Origin: Trichoplax adhaerens
Lineage: Eukaryota; Placozoa; Uniplacotomia; Trichoplacea; Trichoplacidae
DNA: 64,000 nucleotides
NCBI RefSeq assembly: GCF_000150275.1
Contig: NW_002060947.1
Coordinates: 4,392,335-4,456,334 of the forward strand
Direction of reading: 5' to 3'
Shown: in pieces, positions 12,001 to 24,006 of the stretch
Layout of the letters: every line of letters starts with the position of its first letter
Numbering within the stretch: the first letter of the stretch is position 1
Made by a program: the position numbers and the translations under genes
The notes under the pieces: generated by a model
What the model was told of the DNA's origin: nothing
What the model saw: the letters and a program-made list of their open reading frames with translations, nothing else
Database searches by the model: none

Positions 12001-15000
12001 GTATAACATTTGCTAATTTTCCTTTACTTTAAAGTGTTATATATTCAAAATGGTAAATCTCGAAATTGCTATAATACATCGCTTGACTCACGTACATACA
12101 ATATCACGTTAAAATTGAATTTTTGAATATGTCTGTCATGATATAGCGTTATTTTTTTCTGCACAGGGGTTCACTGAATTGCACTAATTTTTGATACCTA
12201 GATGATATATTTATGTTTACTAAAGGATATTCAACTAAGACTAGCTGTATCTTAGTAATTTTAGTGTCAATCTTGCTTATGAATTTGTATAGATATTCTT
12301 TCCCTTTAAAGACTTTGGATACAACTATGGCATTGTATCATTTATGTCTGTAGTTCTATTCTATCTTGATATTATGAAATAGAGCCGAGTACTGCAAGTT
12401 AAAATTTACGTAAAGCATAAAATAATCTTAACAAACTAAAGGGCGTTGAGATTTTATGCACTTGTGTAATTCTGATGGGATAGGCGAAGGTAGATACTAT
12501 TATATAAGCGTATAATTATACGAAAACACAAAGTGATTTTTATCGCATGGATAATTGGGCTATCTACCTTTCGTCTACCTATAACAAAGGTAGCATTATT
12601 TGGAAAGGAAACTAGCAACATACGGAAGTGTTATGTCCTCAATCATTGAATGTTGTTCGAAAATACACGTGTAAATGGGCTCAAGATTTCGATCTATCTT
12701 CCGTCTCTTGATATGTACATTTATTGTGATACAGATATGCACTCATCCACTTCAAGCTCAAGCCACACATACTGTCTAAAATACATTATCGTCCGCAGGC
12801 ACATTTAAAATCGATAACAAGAGATCCAACATAACATTATATTAATAGATTTCAATATACGATCAAATGATAGTTAGTTATTTTATAACATTTACGACTT
12901 AAGAAATAAGATTTCTATGAACTAGCTAAATTCGTAATATGCTAGCTGAAGACTTATATAACAATACTATAATATCATTTTACACGGTAACAGCAAATAT
13001 CTTTCCTATTAAGAGATACAATTGAATATTAATTCTAAATGAAGCAAAGAAAGTTAAGTAATATTAGCAGATAAAAATTTCTTCATCAATATGTTATAAA
13101 GTCGACAGGTATAGCTAATTGATGTACTTTAACAACGTTCTAGAACTGCAGTAAATTTCAGGTTTTAATACCATGTTGCATACAACTGAGTATCGAGAAC
13201 ATTAAACAACGTTATACAGAAATGCCAAAACAAAGTGTACATTACAACAGTAAGTATGTACAAGTTTAATATTAATCTAAGTTTAGATAAGAGTGTTTTC
13301 GTTGTATACAGTAGACAAAACTTGGACTGCAAATACAACAGTCTAAAGAATTAAAACAAGATCATAAGTAGCTTAATTTTCCTCGATACAGTTGACACAG
13401 TCACAAGTGAACGCGATCGAAGACGCTAAAGTAATCAAATAATAATTATTAGTGACTCTTGCTTCTTTTGCAGAGTCGTTAAATGGCACTTGTAAAGTGC
13501 AATTTGACTAAGTTCTAAAACGTGTACTACAAGTAGAACGTCCGATTTCAATTGAGTTTGAATACGACACAGACAAAATAAAAAAGTTATTTCTACAGTA
13601 TCGTACAACAGCCTCCTTCGTCGGTTTTCCCTTGGACTTTACCTAGAAGTAATATATAATGCGTGAGAATCCCAACACTAAATCAATTGACTTTTTGTAC
13701 TTTCCAATTATTACAGGGCAGGTTATAAACAGATTACGAGTCGATACAGTTAGTTTTTCTAACATATGGAGTACGCCAGAATTGATTAACTGATTAAGTC
13801 ACGTATTCTATCGCAAATGCTACCATCTACTGTAGCATGTTAAAATTGGATTTATACCTTGTGATGAAGGCTCTGGAATGTTTTCCCTCGCAACTAGATG
13901 CATAACAGTTGTTTTACCTGCCGGCAACCTCATTGCTGGATACCGTAAATAGGAAATGAACAATTTGAGTACGCATCGATTAATTGTAGAAACTTTACTG
14001 TTCAGCGAAAAACACATGTACTGTACAGTATTATAACTATGGAATGGCTATAAATGCATATAGGGGAAAAACTTTTTTTTAATACTTAGATAACATCAAT
14101 TACATAATTATCAGCTAGTGCTATTACCAAGCGATAAATGCCTGCTAGTACGGTAATAGTTATCAGAGTTGGATATAGTACGATTAAGTACAAAGTTAAT
14201 TATTTGTAATCCAGCTACTTTGAATAATAATATTTGTCCTATTGATTACCATGTTATTAACGTTTCTACATAACCGAAGTTACTTACAACTTAATATTGA
14301 TTCGTTTTGCAGAAATCTGCCTTGATAGATCAATCGCAACTTGCTGGAATTGTCGACAGCTTCGTCTTCCCATTCTATAAATATAATTTATTTTTAAGTT
14401 AACGACCAACGGCAAGAGTTATAATCATGTTAGCTATAGTAGACAATGGAGATTACAGACTGTATTACAGTAATTTATCCTCTATGGTCTTGTTAGCAAG
14501 GAGTTACTTGGTTGAAAGACCGTAATATTACTGAGCATTTGTAGAACATTACTCCAAAAATTGGTATTATCCACTGTTAAGCGGGCATACAAAAACTATT
14601 GAATAAATTGGTTTGAACCATGTTGGTGCTTTTTTTCAATATCTAATTGTAGAGTCTAATATCTTCGTGGAGAAGGCTGCAGTGTGCAGTACAGTATAAT
14701 ATGTTCATCTTATCTGTTTACCATCTAAATACTGTACCTTATCCTATGAGTTATCATGTTTTTACGTGCTACTACGGAGATTTTGACTAGTTTCACTATT
14801 GTAGGTATTTATTGAGGATTTTTACCTGGTGGCCAATTATTGAAAACGTGCTGTGTTATGTCTCCAGCAGCAGTTTCCGGAAGAAATAAGAATTCGTGCG
14901 TTTTACCGGTCACCAAAATTAATTTTAGGTTTATCTGTTAAGAATAGAGAGGTATAAGAAAAGCAAGAATCAAATTTGATATTCAAAAGAATGGCAGTAC

Positions 15001-18000
15001 GCTTCTGACTTTGTTAAAATTTTTTCTATCTATAAGAAATTACATCAGCAGAGTGATTGCAAAGTCAGTACGAATATTCGATTGCGTAGTAACATTAAAG
15101 ATTTCCATGAATAGCCTGATCAGATTTCGTCTATTCTAATTTCATTTTAAAAGTAGGTTATAGCATCAAGCGGAAAAGGTTACACCTCTATACAGAATAG
15201 GGTTAATATTATACAGTAAGTACATTCAGTGCTCCATGAGCAATGGATTATGTACTGTGTCTGGGATTTGGGCTTAAGTTAGCATTTGTAATTTGTGGAG
15301 TTTATTGGTTATAAGCTCTTTGGACAAGGAGAATATTGCTTGATAAAATGCATGGAGATTTTTTATCTCTATTAAATAAGACTTGGATAATTAACGCTTC
15401 GTCAGTCCAACCAAATGATCAATTCTTATGATTGATCGTAACATAATGTTGGTTAATATACAGTAATAGCAGTTTATCAGAATGATCCATTCAGCCCACT
15501 GTGCAGCGTGTACAGTTTACGTGGTTAGTAACATGGTCAACCATCGAGGGTAGAAAGTTAAAATGAACTATGCACCAAACAAGGTAGACCAACTTTGCTT
15601 GGTGATATTTGTTTTGCAATGTAGAGCCAAAACATTGAATACCATCTAGTACAAAAGTGGCAAGATAGTAACCGGTGTTTTTACCACTACTTTTAAAAAA
15701 TACTGTACGTATTTATCATGATCAGGATGATGTTATTTTGGCTGGAATTGAATGAGTGGAAAGTTGGTTTTACTGATGATCGGTATAGCAGTTTGTTGGT
15801 TTTCAATTCACTCTTTCATCTTGTCTATATAGTATTTTTAATATTAAATACGACAGGACTTTGTTGGGTGGTCTGATGTTTTAAAAAGGCAATGTCCGCA
15901 TACCTCCTGTACGATATTCGAATTCATTTTTGATCTTGCTGTACTGTATTGAACGTACAGTCGATCAAGACCAGAGGCATGTTGATTATCAATTGGATGA
16001 ATTTACGACTTTAGGAAAGAGTACGCCAATAGTTTTGATGATGATTGCCCTGGTTAACCAGGGTCGTCTACACTTCTTCGATCGTTGTTTGTTAAGAATT
16101 TTTTTTTTTATTGCCTACAAGAAGTGATGCTCGATGAAACATTTCATCTAGTAAATAGGAATGTACGTGTGTGCGATCTAGCGCAGAGTGTGATAGCGTC
16201 TGGGGGTTTTGAACATTGCACTGTCATAATGCTTGTCAAAGCAGGGTTTTTACTTAGATAGTAGAGTCCAACTCTACTAAATCATGGCCATAGTCCTGGC
16301 ATGGATTAGTCATTTATTAGTAATCCACACTACAGTATAGGTGTATCCATTAGCTGATCAACTTTCTTGTTGTTAACATAATGTAGTACTGTATTCAAGT
16401 CATGACCGGGTAACAATGTAGGAATTTATAAATTAAATGAGAGAGATTATATATTCTAAAGAGTAAATACATCTACAGTACAGTAGTCGATCGTAGTCGG
16501 GCAATCTGTATATGGTAAATAGATTCCATCCAAATGGATCTCATTGACAGAGTCTTGTAGGTTAGCGTGATCTCATTGGAGGCTTGAAAACGAAGTAGGT
16601 TTTATTAGAATGTGTATTTATTTTGGGTTATGGCAAAAAGAAAGTCCAGTCCAGTCCAGTCGATGGTAATCCAATAATGAAAGGCATGAAAACGAAATGA
16701 GATAAATAAAATTAATAAACAGTTGGTCCCGACAGGAAGTGTGGAAATGCGACACCCGACATCTCTTTAATGATGCATTTATTGACTGTATTATGAGTAC
16801 TTGAGTGGTGGAACAGGGTATCCTTCATGTTGAGTAAGTGGATAACGAAAAGAGTATTGGACTGTTAGCGTCTTGGTCAATCTATATCCGCGTAGTTCCT
16901 CTTGAGTTAAGGTTGGCAGTCTTTGTTCAAGACATGATCAAGAATGAATTTTATCAAGTTGGTGGTCGACTACCACGGTAGAAAGGATCAGTCTTCCCGT
17001 CTATGCTGTCCTTTATTCCATACATGGATGTCTACTATTCATTTTACCCTGGACTCCATGCAGTACACTCTACAGTAGAAGCGGGGGGACAAAGTGAATT
17101 TAACATGAAGTAGGAAGATTGTCTCATGTCAAGAAAAAAAGAAATTGACTTTTCTACCATCAAGCATACTCTAGTAGTTGGTGGTTTTTTACGTTTGTTG
17201 CAAAAGAAATAACTGCAAATAGCTAGGAATCGATTGATCGATCAAAGCGATGGATTTTTTTTTGTTATTGAAGGGATCATTTGATGGACTGTTGAAAGAT
17301 CCAACAGTCTTGGTGGTTGCATTTTCCACTACTGGTAGAGTCGTGCCAGCGATGAACACGCCAAAAAATGATACGGGTCGAATAGACCGGTGTATCGAGC
17401 GTTGATTCAGTATGTTAAATTGTTCATATTGTCGGGCGATTAAATGGATCTTTATTATCGGCCATCGACTAAAAATAGCCAAGGACGTATTTTATGAATG
17501 GCTACAAAATTGCAAAAGGTAGACAGTACTTGTTGATGATGTTGGCAGCCTGGCACGGGATAGTCACTGTATTGCAGTAGTAGTAGTAGGATACCTTGCA
17601 ATTTCTGTTGTTATGAATAGAGTATGGCCATTTCCTTGTCTTGCATTGCAGTCCATTAGTATTGGCAAATGCAACATGGCCTACTTGAGAACTCCATGTT
17701 GACGTTTACAAAACTGCATGAAAAGACAGTGGTGAAAAAGTGTGTATGGACTAGTAGGCTACACCCAACACTACAGTAAGATGGCTCAAATAACAGCAGT
17801 ACCGGTCAGCGTTGTTGCGATAGAATTGGATAGGACAAATTGGGGTAGAAAGGAAAAATACACCTTGACTGCAAAACCAAGTTCTACTCCAAATTCATGG
17901 AACTAACAATACATGCATGACATGATATACTGGAAGGGATCAAAATGAAAAAGGATTGAAGGCAAAGAAATAGATCAAATGGTTTACCTTGTCCGGTGGG

Positions 18001-18295
18001 ATCGTCGCAGGCATAACGGGAATCGACCTTGGTGTCGAACGGCAGTTGAATGCAATGAACGACTTGCTGGGAAAAATAGCAGCAAAGCGGTGCTTCAAAG
18101 TATCCTTCAATTGATGTATTTGTTGTCGAAGAGTGTCAAGGCAGCAAGTGCGCCCGTACAACAGATTTTTAATGTTGTAATAACGTTTTAATTCCACAAA
18201 ATACTTGATTAAAACTGCTTTGAAAAAAAACCCAGCATAGAGATGAGTGACGATGAAGTCGAAAAGGATGGCAGGGTCGTCACTTGAAACAGTGT
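6007..18295. other. 12.3-kb AT-rich region, no gene supported
   Basis: I read both strands for conserved exons, tRNAs and long ORFs and found none that I can support. The longest ORFs are 60-143 codons, of low complexity, and lack family motifs (for example 17189-17482 and 17940-18371, both minus). Visible details are an AT palindrome near 7185-7220, a degenerate ~120-bp tandem duplication at about 9565-9800, (CCAGT)n at about 16643-16660 and a (GTA)n run near 17577. Enhancers, non-coding RNAs or lineage-specific exons would not be detected by this reading. Confidence 0.5.
9565..9800. repeat. Degenerate two-copy tandem duplication, ~120 bp
   Basis: The stretch around 'ttatatatcattgttta' near 9575 recurs about 120 bp later as 'catatatatcattgttca', followed in both by 'aataccttt/aatacctt' and 'gaagttta' motifs. 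The copies have diverged substantially, so the boundaries are approximate. Confidence 0.5.
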
Positions 18296-19230
18296 CCAGT
18301 CCAGTACAGTACTGTGTACTGTATGGAAAATACTGTAGTATTACAGTACAGCAGACAAAGTACTGTAACACTACAGTACACCGTACTGTGCACTGTACTG
18401 TACGGTATCTGAACTGTCTGTCTATCGTTGTGCCGATACAGTACTACTGTGCACTATACTGTACACCATAGTACAGTGCTGTAAGAAAATTCGCACTGAC
18501 CTGAATTTTCTTACAGTGTACAGTACAGTAAGTACAGTGCAGGACAGTACTGTAGACTACTGTGTATTATACTGTACAGTACAGTGCAATAGGTGACCTG
18601 TCTATCGTTGTGCCGATACAGTACTACTGTACACTATACTGTACAGTATAGTACAGTGCTGTAAGAAAATTCGCACTGACCTGAATTTTCTTACAGTGTA
18701 CAGTACGTACAGTGCAAGACTGTACTGTAGACTACTGTGTACTGTATTGAATAGTGGACTGTACAGTGTACAGTACAGTAGCTGACCTGTCTATCGTTGT
18801 GCCGATACAGTGTACAGTGCTGTAAGAAAATTCGCACCGACCTGAATTTTCTTACGGTGTACAGTACAGTACGTACAGTACAGTACCGTACTGTAAGCTA
18901 CAGTGTATGATACTGTACTAGACGTGGTTCACAAGTACTGTACACTGTACACTGTACAGTACAATAAAGTAGCTGACCTGTCTATCATTGTGCCGATACA
19001 GTCAGTGCTACTGTACGCTATACTGTACTGTACTGTATAGCACAGTGCTGTAAGAAAATTCGCACTGATCTAAATTTTCTTACAGTGTACAGTACTAGAC
19101 GTGGTTCACAAGTACAGTACAGTACTGTATTGTACTGTACCATTAATATTTGATGATTACAGTAAAGTACTGTACAGTGTACAGTACTGTACTGTACTGT
19201 ACTGTACTGTACTGTACTGTACTGTACTGT
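18296..19230. repeat. Palindromic TACTG/CAGTA-rich block with four ~185-bp hairpin-bearing units
   Basis: The block is dense in self-complementary TACAGTAC/GTACTGTA strings. Four units start with 'tctatcgttgtgccgata' at 18421, 18601, 18790 and 18981 (one base change in the last), so periods are 180, 189 and 191 bp. Each unit carries an inverted repeat with 13-bp arms, CTGTAAGAAAATT and AATTTTCTTACAG, around a 12-bp loop: 18479-18516, 18659-18696, 18820-18857 (one arm mismatch) and 19048-19085. A second shared element, 'ctagacgtggttcacaagta', appears near 18918 and 19094. The block ends in about nine pure ACTGT pentamers (~19183-19230). ALKBH8 starts 390 bp downstream. Confidence 0.93.
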
Positions 19231-19271
19231 CTTAACGTCAACTGTAATTCAAGTGACATGGAATATCTTCA

Positions 19272-19279
19272 TGACGTCA
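19272..19279. promoter_or_regulatory. TGACGTCA full CRE/ATF site upstream of ALKBH8
   Basis: A perfect CRE palindrome within ATGACGTCAT, about 340 bp before the ALKBH8 start codon and just after the pentamer array. Motif presence is direct; regulation is inferred. Confidence 0.3.
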
Positions 19280-19379
19280 TGCAGCACCTGGATCTTGGAC
19301 TGACAGAGTGACAGTACGGTCCTCAAATGCTTCGCTGGTAGAACAACTGTACCAGTACACGACAGACCCTGTATGAACT

Positions 19380-19402
19380 ACGGTGGCTCACAAAGCCACC
19401 GT
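19380..19402. other. Perfect 9-bp-arm inverted repeat
   Basis: ACGGTGGCT, a 5-base loop (cacaa), then AGCCACCGT. It lies about 220 bp upstream of the ALKBH8 start, possibly in its promoter or 5' UTR. It could fold as a hairpin in RNA or DNA. Function unknown. Confidence 0.6.
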
Positions 19403-19620
19403 AATGAACTGTACAGTATACAGTACTGTAATCAGGTCTATACTGTACAGTACACAGCTCGATAGGTTACCATGGAACGGATCCAGACTCGTCCACACGG
19501 CGATCCATCATCAACATCAAATGCGAGATTCAACTTTGCAACACTGCAGCAAATGGAAATCATAATACTTCGAATCGACTAGCCTTTGATTCAAAGTATT
19601 CGTAATAAGTAGTCATCAAA

Positions 19621-22600
19621 ATGGATTGCAATGTGCAAAACAATGAAAGGATAAAGTTAAACAAGGCACAGAAGAAAGCACTACGAAAACAGCAACGTGC
19701 CAAGCGAATCCTTGATCGACATAATGTTTTGAATGAGTTTAAAGTCAGTGATCAACCTTCTAGGCATTTACTCATCAGCAATGGAGGATTGGGTTGTGGT
19801 ATAACTCGAACAATCTTAACATCGGTGTTTGGCCGATATGGACAAATTACTAATATCATCATGTTACCTGATAAACCGTTCTCTGTCTTGTCTTATCAAA
19901 CAGTAACCGATGCAAAGCAAGCATATGATAATATCCATGCCATTGAATTGATCGCCTTTTGTGATACCGATGTCAAGTACTTGGTAAAATCGGGTATTAA
20001 GGCGTTTATTCTCAATTACTTGGAAGATTATTTTTGCGAAACCAATAAAGACTCTAACTTAGGCTATCCTGAAGGATTGTTATTAATTCAAAATTATGTC
20101 AGTGAGCAAGAAGAAGATGAATTATTGCAAAGTATAGGTTGGTACACCAATCACGGTCAAGCTTCTCATGATACTCATCCGTGTCAAACCGTGCAATCCG
20201 ATCGGGAATCAATGCAGCGACGCCTTAAGCATCGTCATGTAAAACACTATGGCTACGAATTTCGATATGATACAAATACAGTGGATAAAGATAAACCCTT
20301 ACATGCCACAATACCAAGTAAATGTAGATATATCTGTCAACGTATGACAGACGACGGTTATATCCAACATCAACCTGATCAACTAACAGTGAATGAATAC
20401 ATGCCTGGCCAAGGTATTTGCCAATAGCGATACTGTAGTTGTTTCGTTAAGTGGACAGCTGATAATAATAATATAATATACAATGATACAATAAATTTAT
20501 GTATGTGCTGAGCAGGGATACCCCCTCATATTGATACTCATTCTGCGTTCCAAGACCAGATCGTTTCACTATCGCTGCTGTCTCAGGTACCCATAATTAG
20601 GATATGTTCTAATTATTCTTCATAACCATATTATTTTACTTCCATTCACCAATTGACCATATTAGTAGAGTAGCCACTGACGTCCTCAATGATTACTGCA
20701 AAAATATTAGATTGTGATGGACTTTCGGCATCCGGATGGAACTCGAATATCGATTAATTTGCCTAGACGCAGCCTATTGGTGATGTCAGGCGAATGTAGG
20801 TACTTATGGAGCCATGGGTAAGAAGAATTCCTTTGTTCATTTGATGATAGAAAGAGCCTTGCATCACATACTATTTCATACGATAATTCTACAAATTTCT
20901 CAAGCCTAAGCTGAAAATCAATAGGACACGTTCATGTAACATAATGCTGTTTGCTATTGGAAATATTGATTTAGAATTACACCTCGAAAATATGATGTGG
21001 TTTGTGATGACAATGACAACAATAGCAACATAACATTATTGGAGAGATCCCGAAGGGTTTCGTTTACTTTTCGAAAAATTAGACATTCTCCTTGTAATTG
21101 TAGTAAGTAATGGGCTATTCGCTCTATTCTATATTTCGACCTTTGATCTGTAGGGTTGTTAAGTATCTTCGAGAGTTATAAGTATAGTTTTTATTGGTAC
21201 GTTATTTTCCAATATAATACTAACTTTGGACGTCAATTACGATAGAGTATCCTAATTCGTGTGACACACAGCTAAATCTCCTTTCAAAGTAAGTATAATA
21301 CAATTTTAATTTTCATTCATTGCAATTTCAACTTATAAGAGGAGAAACTGTCTTTTTATGAATTGATTGATTCATTGTAATACCTACCGGGTAGAGCTGA
21401 AGTAAATTGCAATCCATGTACTGATAAAGAAGCCGCAAGCTTAGAACGTGAATATGTATATAATGTCAGTACAATCAATAATAATTCGAGGGGTTTATTA
21501 ATAGGCATGATTGTTATACGCAACTTTTGTATTAGGCAGTGAATAATAAGTATTAGAGGTTAATCCGGATAATTATATTTAAAAATATATTCTTATAGAT
21601 ATATGACAATATTGCGGATCATTTTAGCGGGACTCGACATTCCCCTTGGCCAGTGATTGCCAACTTTCTTACTAGTCTACCTGAAGGATCTATGGTATTA
21701 GATATCGGTAATGTTATATAACTTTGAAGCAATTCTGTCAATTTGTTGTATTAGGCAGGAACAATACAATTATTATATATATAATATAGTAATTATTTGT
21801 GTCGGATCCGATCTGGTACTATCAAGCCACTGCATAGGAATGCGTATAGTGTGGCTAATGGAAAACAGTAAATCCAAGAGTAATAACAATTTTTGTTCTT
21901 TAACCCTTTTTCTTAGGTTGTGGTAATGGTAAATACATGAATGTCAACAAATCTTTGTATATGGTGAGTACAATATATTAAAATGAATTCAGTAAACTGT
22001 ATAGCAACTACAGGAAAATAGTGTATAAATATTCTATGTTTTTTACTATTATACAAGTGTGTAGTAATATACTACTAGAAGTTGTGTTGTGTAGGTCAAG
22101 GTTTACAATCAACAGACCGATAATTTATAGTAGATATTAATTGAATATAAATTGAAGTTTAAAAATTGGAGTAATTAATCGTACATGAACTTTGACACTA
22201 TCGAATTAATACTACTTATAATATTAGGTTGGATGCGATCGCAGTAGCGGCCTAGTATCTATTTGCGGGTAATATTATTAGTCTTTCCGTAAAAAGCCTT
22301 GAAAAATTTTTATTTTTTGAATTTTCCTACAAATGTAATGTAAATTAGTGTGATCTGTATACTATAGATTACTTTACTTATATCTCTCTTAAAATTAATT
22401 TAGGGAAAGAGGTTTTGAGGTCATCCTTTGTGATATTTTGAATTTGCCCTTTCAGTCTCAGGCATTTGATGCTTGCATTTGTATAGCCGTCATTCACCAT
22501 TTATCAACAACGGTAAGAGAAGGATTAAGTATCTCCCTCAAATTGGATTACCAATACTCTATCTTCTCTTTAGAAAAGAAGAATTGAAGCATTAAAAGAA

Positions 22601-23124
22601 TGTATTAGAATATTAAGACGCGATGGTGTAGCGTTAGTATATGTGTGGGCTTTGGAGCAAGATCAGAGAAATATTGATAAAGAAAAAATGAAACATAATA
22701 CTTCTGCTAATTTATCGACGGACGGTAAGTACTTTTTATTTTAGAGTAGATCAATTTCTTATAGTAATCCATTCATGAGGATAATTTATGTATAAAATCA
22801 ATGATTAAATCTTCGCTATTTATATCAATTTAAGGGGTATTGACTAATCGAGAAGCAGATACCGGCGTGCGTAAGTTCAAGCTTAGACATTTCGAAAAAC
22901 AAGACCTTTTAGTGCCGTGGCATTATAACAATCGTCATAATAAGAAATTTGAAAATGTGGCAAATAATTCAGCTTCAAATCAAACTCTCTATCATCGTTA
23001 CTATCACGTCTTTATGGAATCTGAATTGATATCGATGTGCAAGGCAATAAATAATGTTACTATTCGTGAGAGCTTTTATGATCGTGGAAACTGGTGTGTG
23101 ATCTTGAACAAAATTTCTGATTAA
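19621..23124 (+). CDS. ALKBH8: ALKBH8: tRNA wobble-uridine methyltransferase/hydroxylase
   Basis: Eleven exons: 19621-20413, 20516-20586, 20711-20817, 20975-21102, 21403-21464, 21599-21707, 21917-21963, 22228-22268, 22404-22512, 22574-22724, 22835-23124. They sum to 1908 nt (635 residues; human ~664) with all phases agreeing. Order: basic N-terminus and RRM (~45-130), Fe(II)/2-oxoglutarate dioxygenase (~150-360), SAM methyltransferase (~385-635). Iron ligands are H269, D271 and H323; the 2OG-binding motif is RRVSFTFR (350-357). Methyltransferase motif I is VLDIGCGNGKY (420-430). The end has the ALKBH8-type HRYYHVF and GNWCVIL strings. By family, the methyltransferase (with TRMT112) makes mcm5U at tRNA position 34 and the dioxygenase hydroxylates it in certain tRNAs. 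The start has a good context (aaaATGG). Most introns are 60-300 bp; the exon 5 donor is gtcagt, chosen because it keeps phase and homology. Confidence 0.95.
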
Positions 23125-24006
23125 AAAAGCATATACGTGATTTTCTGTCAATGATAATTAATATACGAAATTACCTTTAATTGTAAAAGAGCTAAAGCAG
23201 GCTTAAATTTTGATCTCGTAGGTTACAAAAAATTGTGCATATTACGTTGTAGTAACACTGACATATCTATACACTACTTGTATGATATTAATATTGAGCG
23301 ATGTTGTTGTTCTGGCCTCATGCTATAAGTGTTACTGCATGACTATCCGTCTTGGAAAACGTCAAAAAATTTATTACAGTGGAAATTAAGATGCGAATCT
23401 AGAATCATGAACGAGTGAAGGTTTTATTTTTCTTCGTAATAATTTTAGATGTGAACTATTTATTGTGAGCAATACCGATCTGTAATTATAAAGGAATAAT
23501 AGCCTGTAACTTATTATTGCTATTGCTAATTTTCTATTGCAACTTGGTATTCTTATTTTGAAGTAGATAGCAATACAGACGTTCCAAATTCCATCTATGT
23601 TGTGTTACGTCAGTAAGAAAGTGTTTACTTTGACCAGAATTTATAGTACGCTATTTTTAAATGTACCAGCATTTGCTCGGACATGAATTGATCAGAGATA
23701 TAAAAACTTTATTACTAGTCAGCTTTGGTTGCTGTATATATACACATCTTATTATACATTGCATCCATTAAGTTGATAAGAATCATAATAAAATTGATCA
23801 TTCCTTATAGGTACTAGAAAGCTGCAATAGCGTAGATTTGATATAATACTAAGGCAAGATTGCATATACACAAAGGAAGCATGACGAACACGTAATAATG
23901 CAAGCATGCTGATACCATAGAACAGATTATAGTTATCTTCGAATATAGAAGAGTTTTACCCCAGGCACCGAAATTTCTTTAGAACTGAGATCCTAGCTTG
24001 TTCACG
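23125..24006. other. Shared 3' flank between convergent ALKBH8 and GTPBP8
   Basis: The two stop codons face each other 0.88 kb apart, so both 3' UTRs and polyadenylation sites must lie here. I see AATAAA-like strings but cannot assign them. No other gene is visible. Confidence 0.7.

Noticed and set aside
17189-18371. Minus-strand ORFs of 97 and 143 codons
   Set aside because: No motif or family resemblance; the second runs into the palindromic repeat block, where long open frames arise from repeated sequence.
18247-18471. Plus-strand ORF of 74 codons in the TACTGTAC repeat
   Set aside because: Its Tyr/Cys/Thr/Val repeats come from the TACTGTAC repeat and are not a protein signature.
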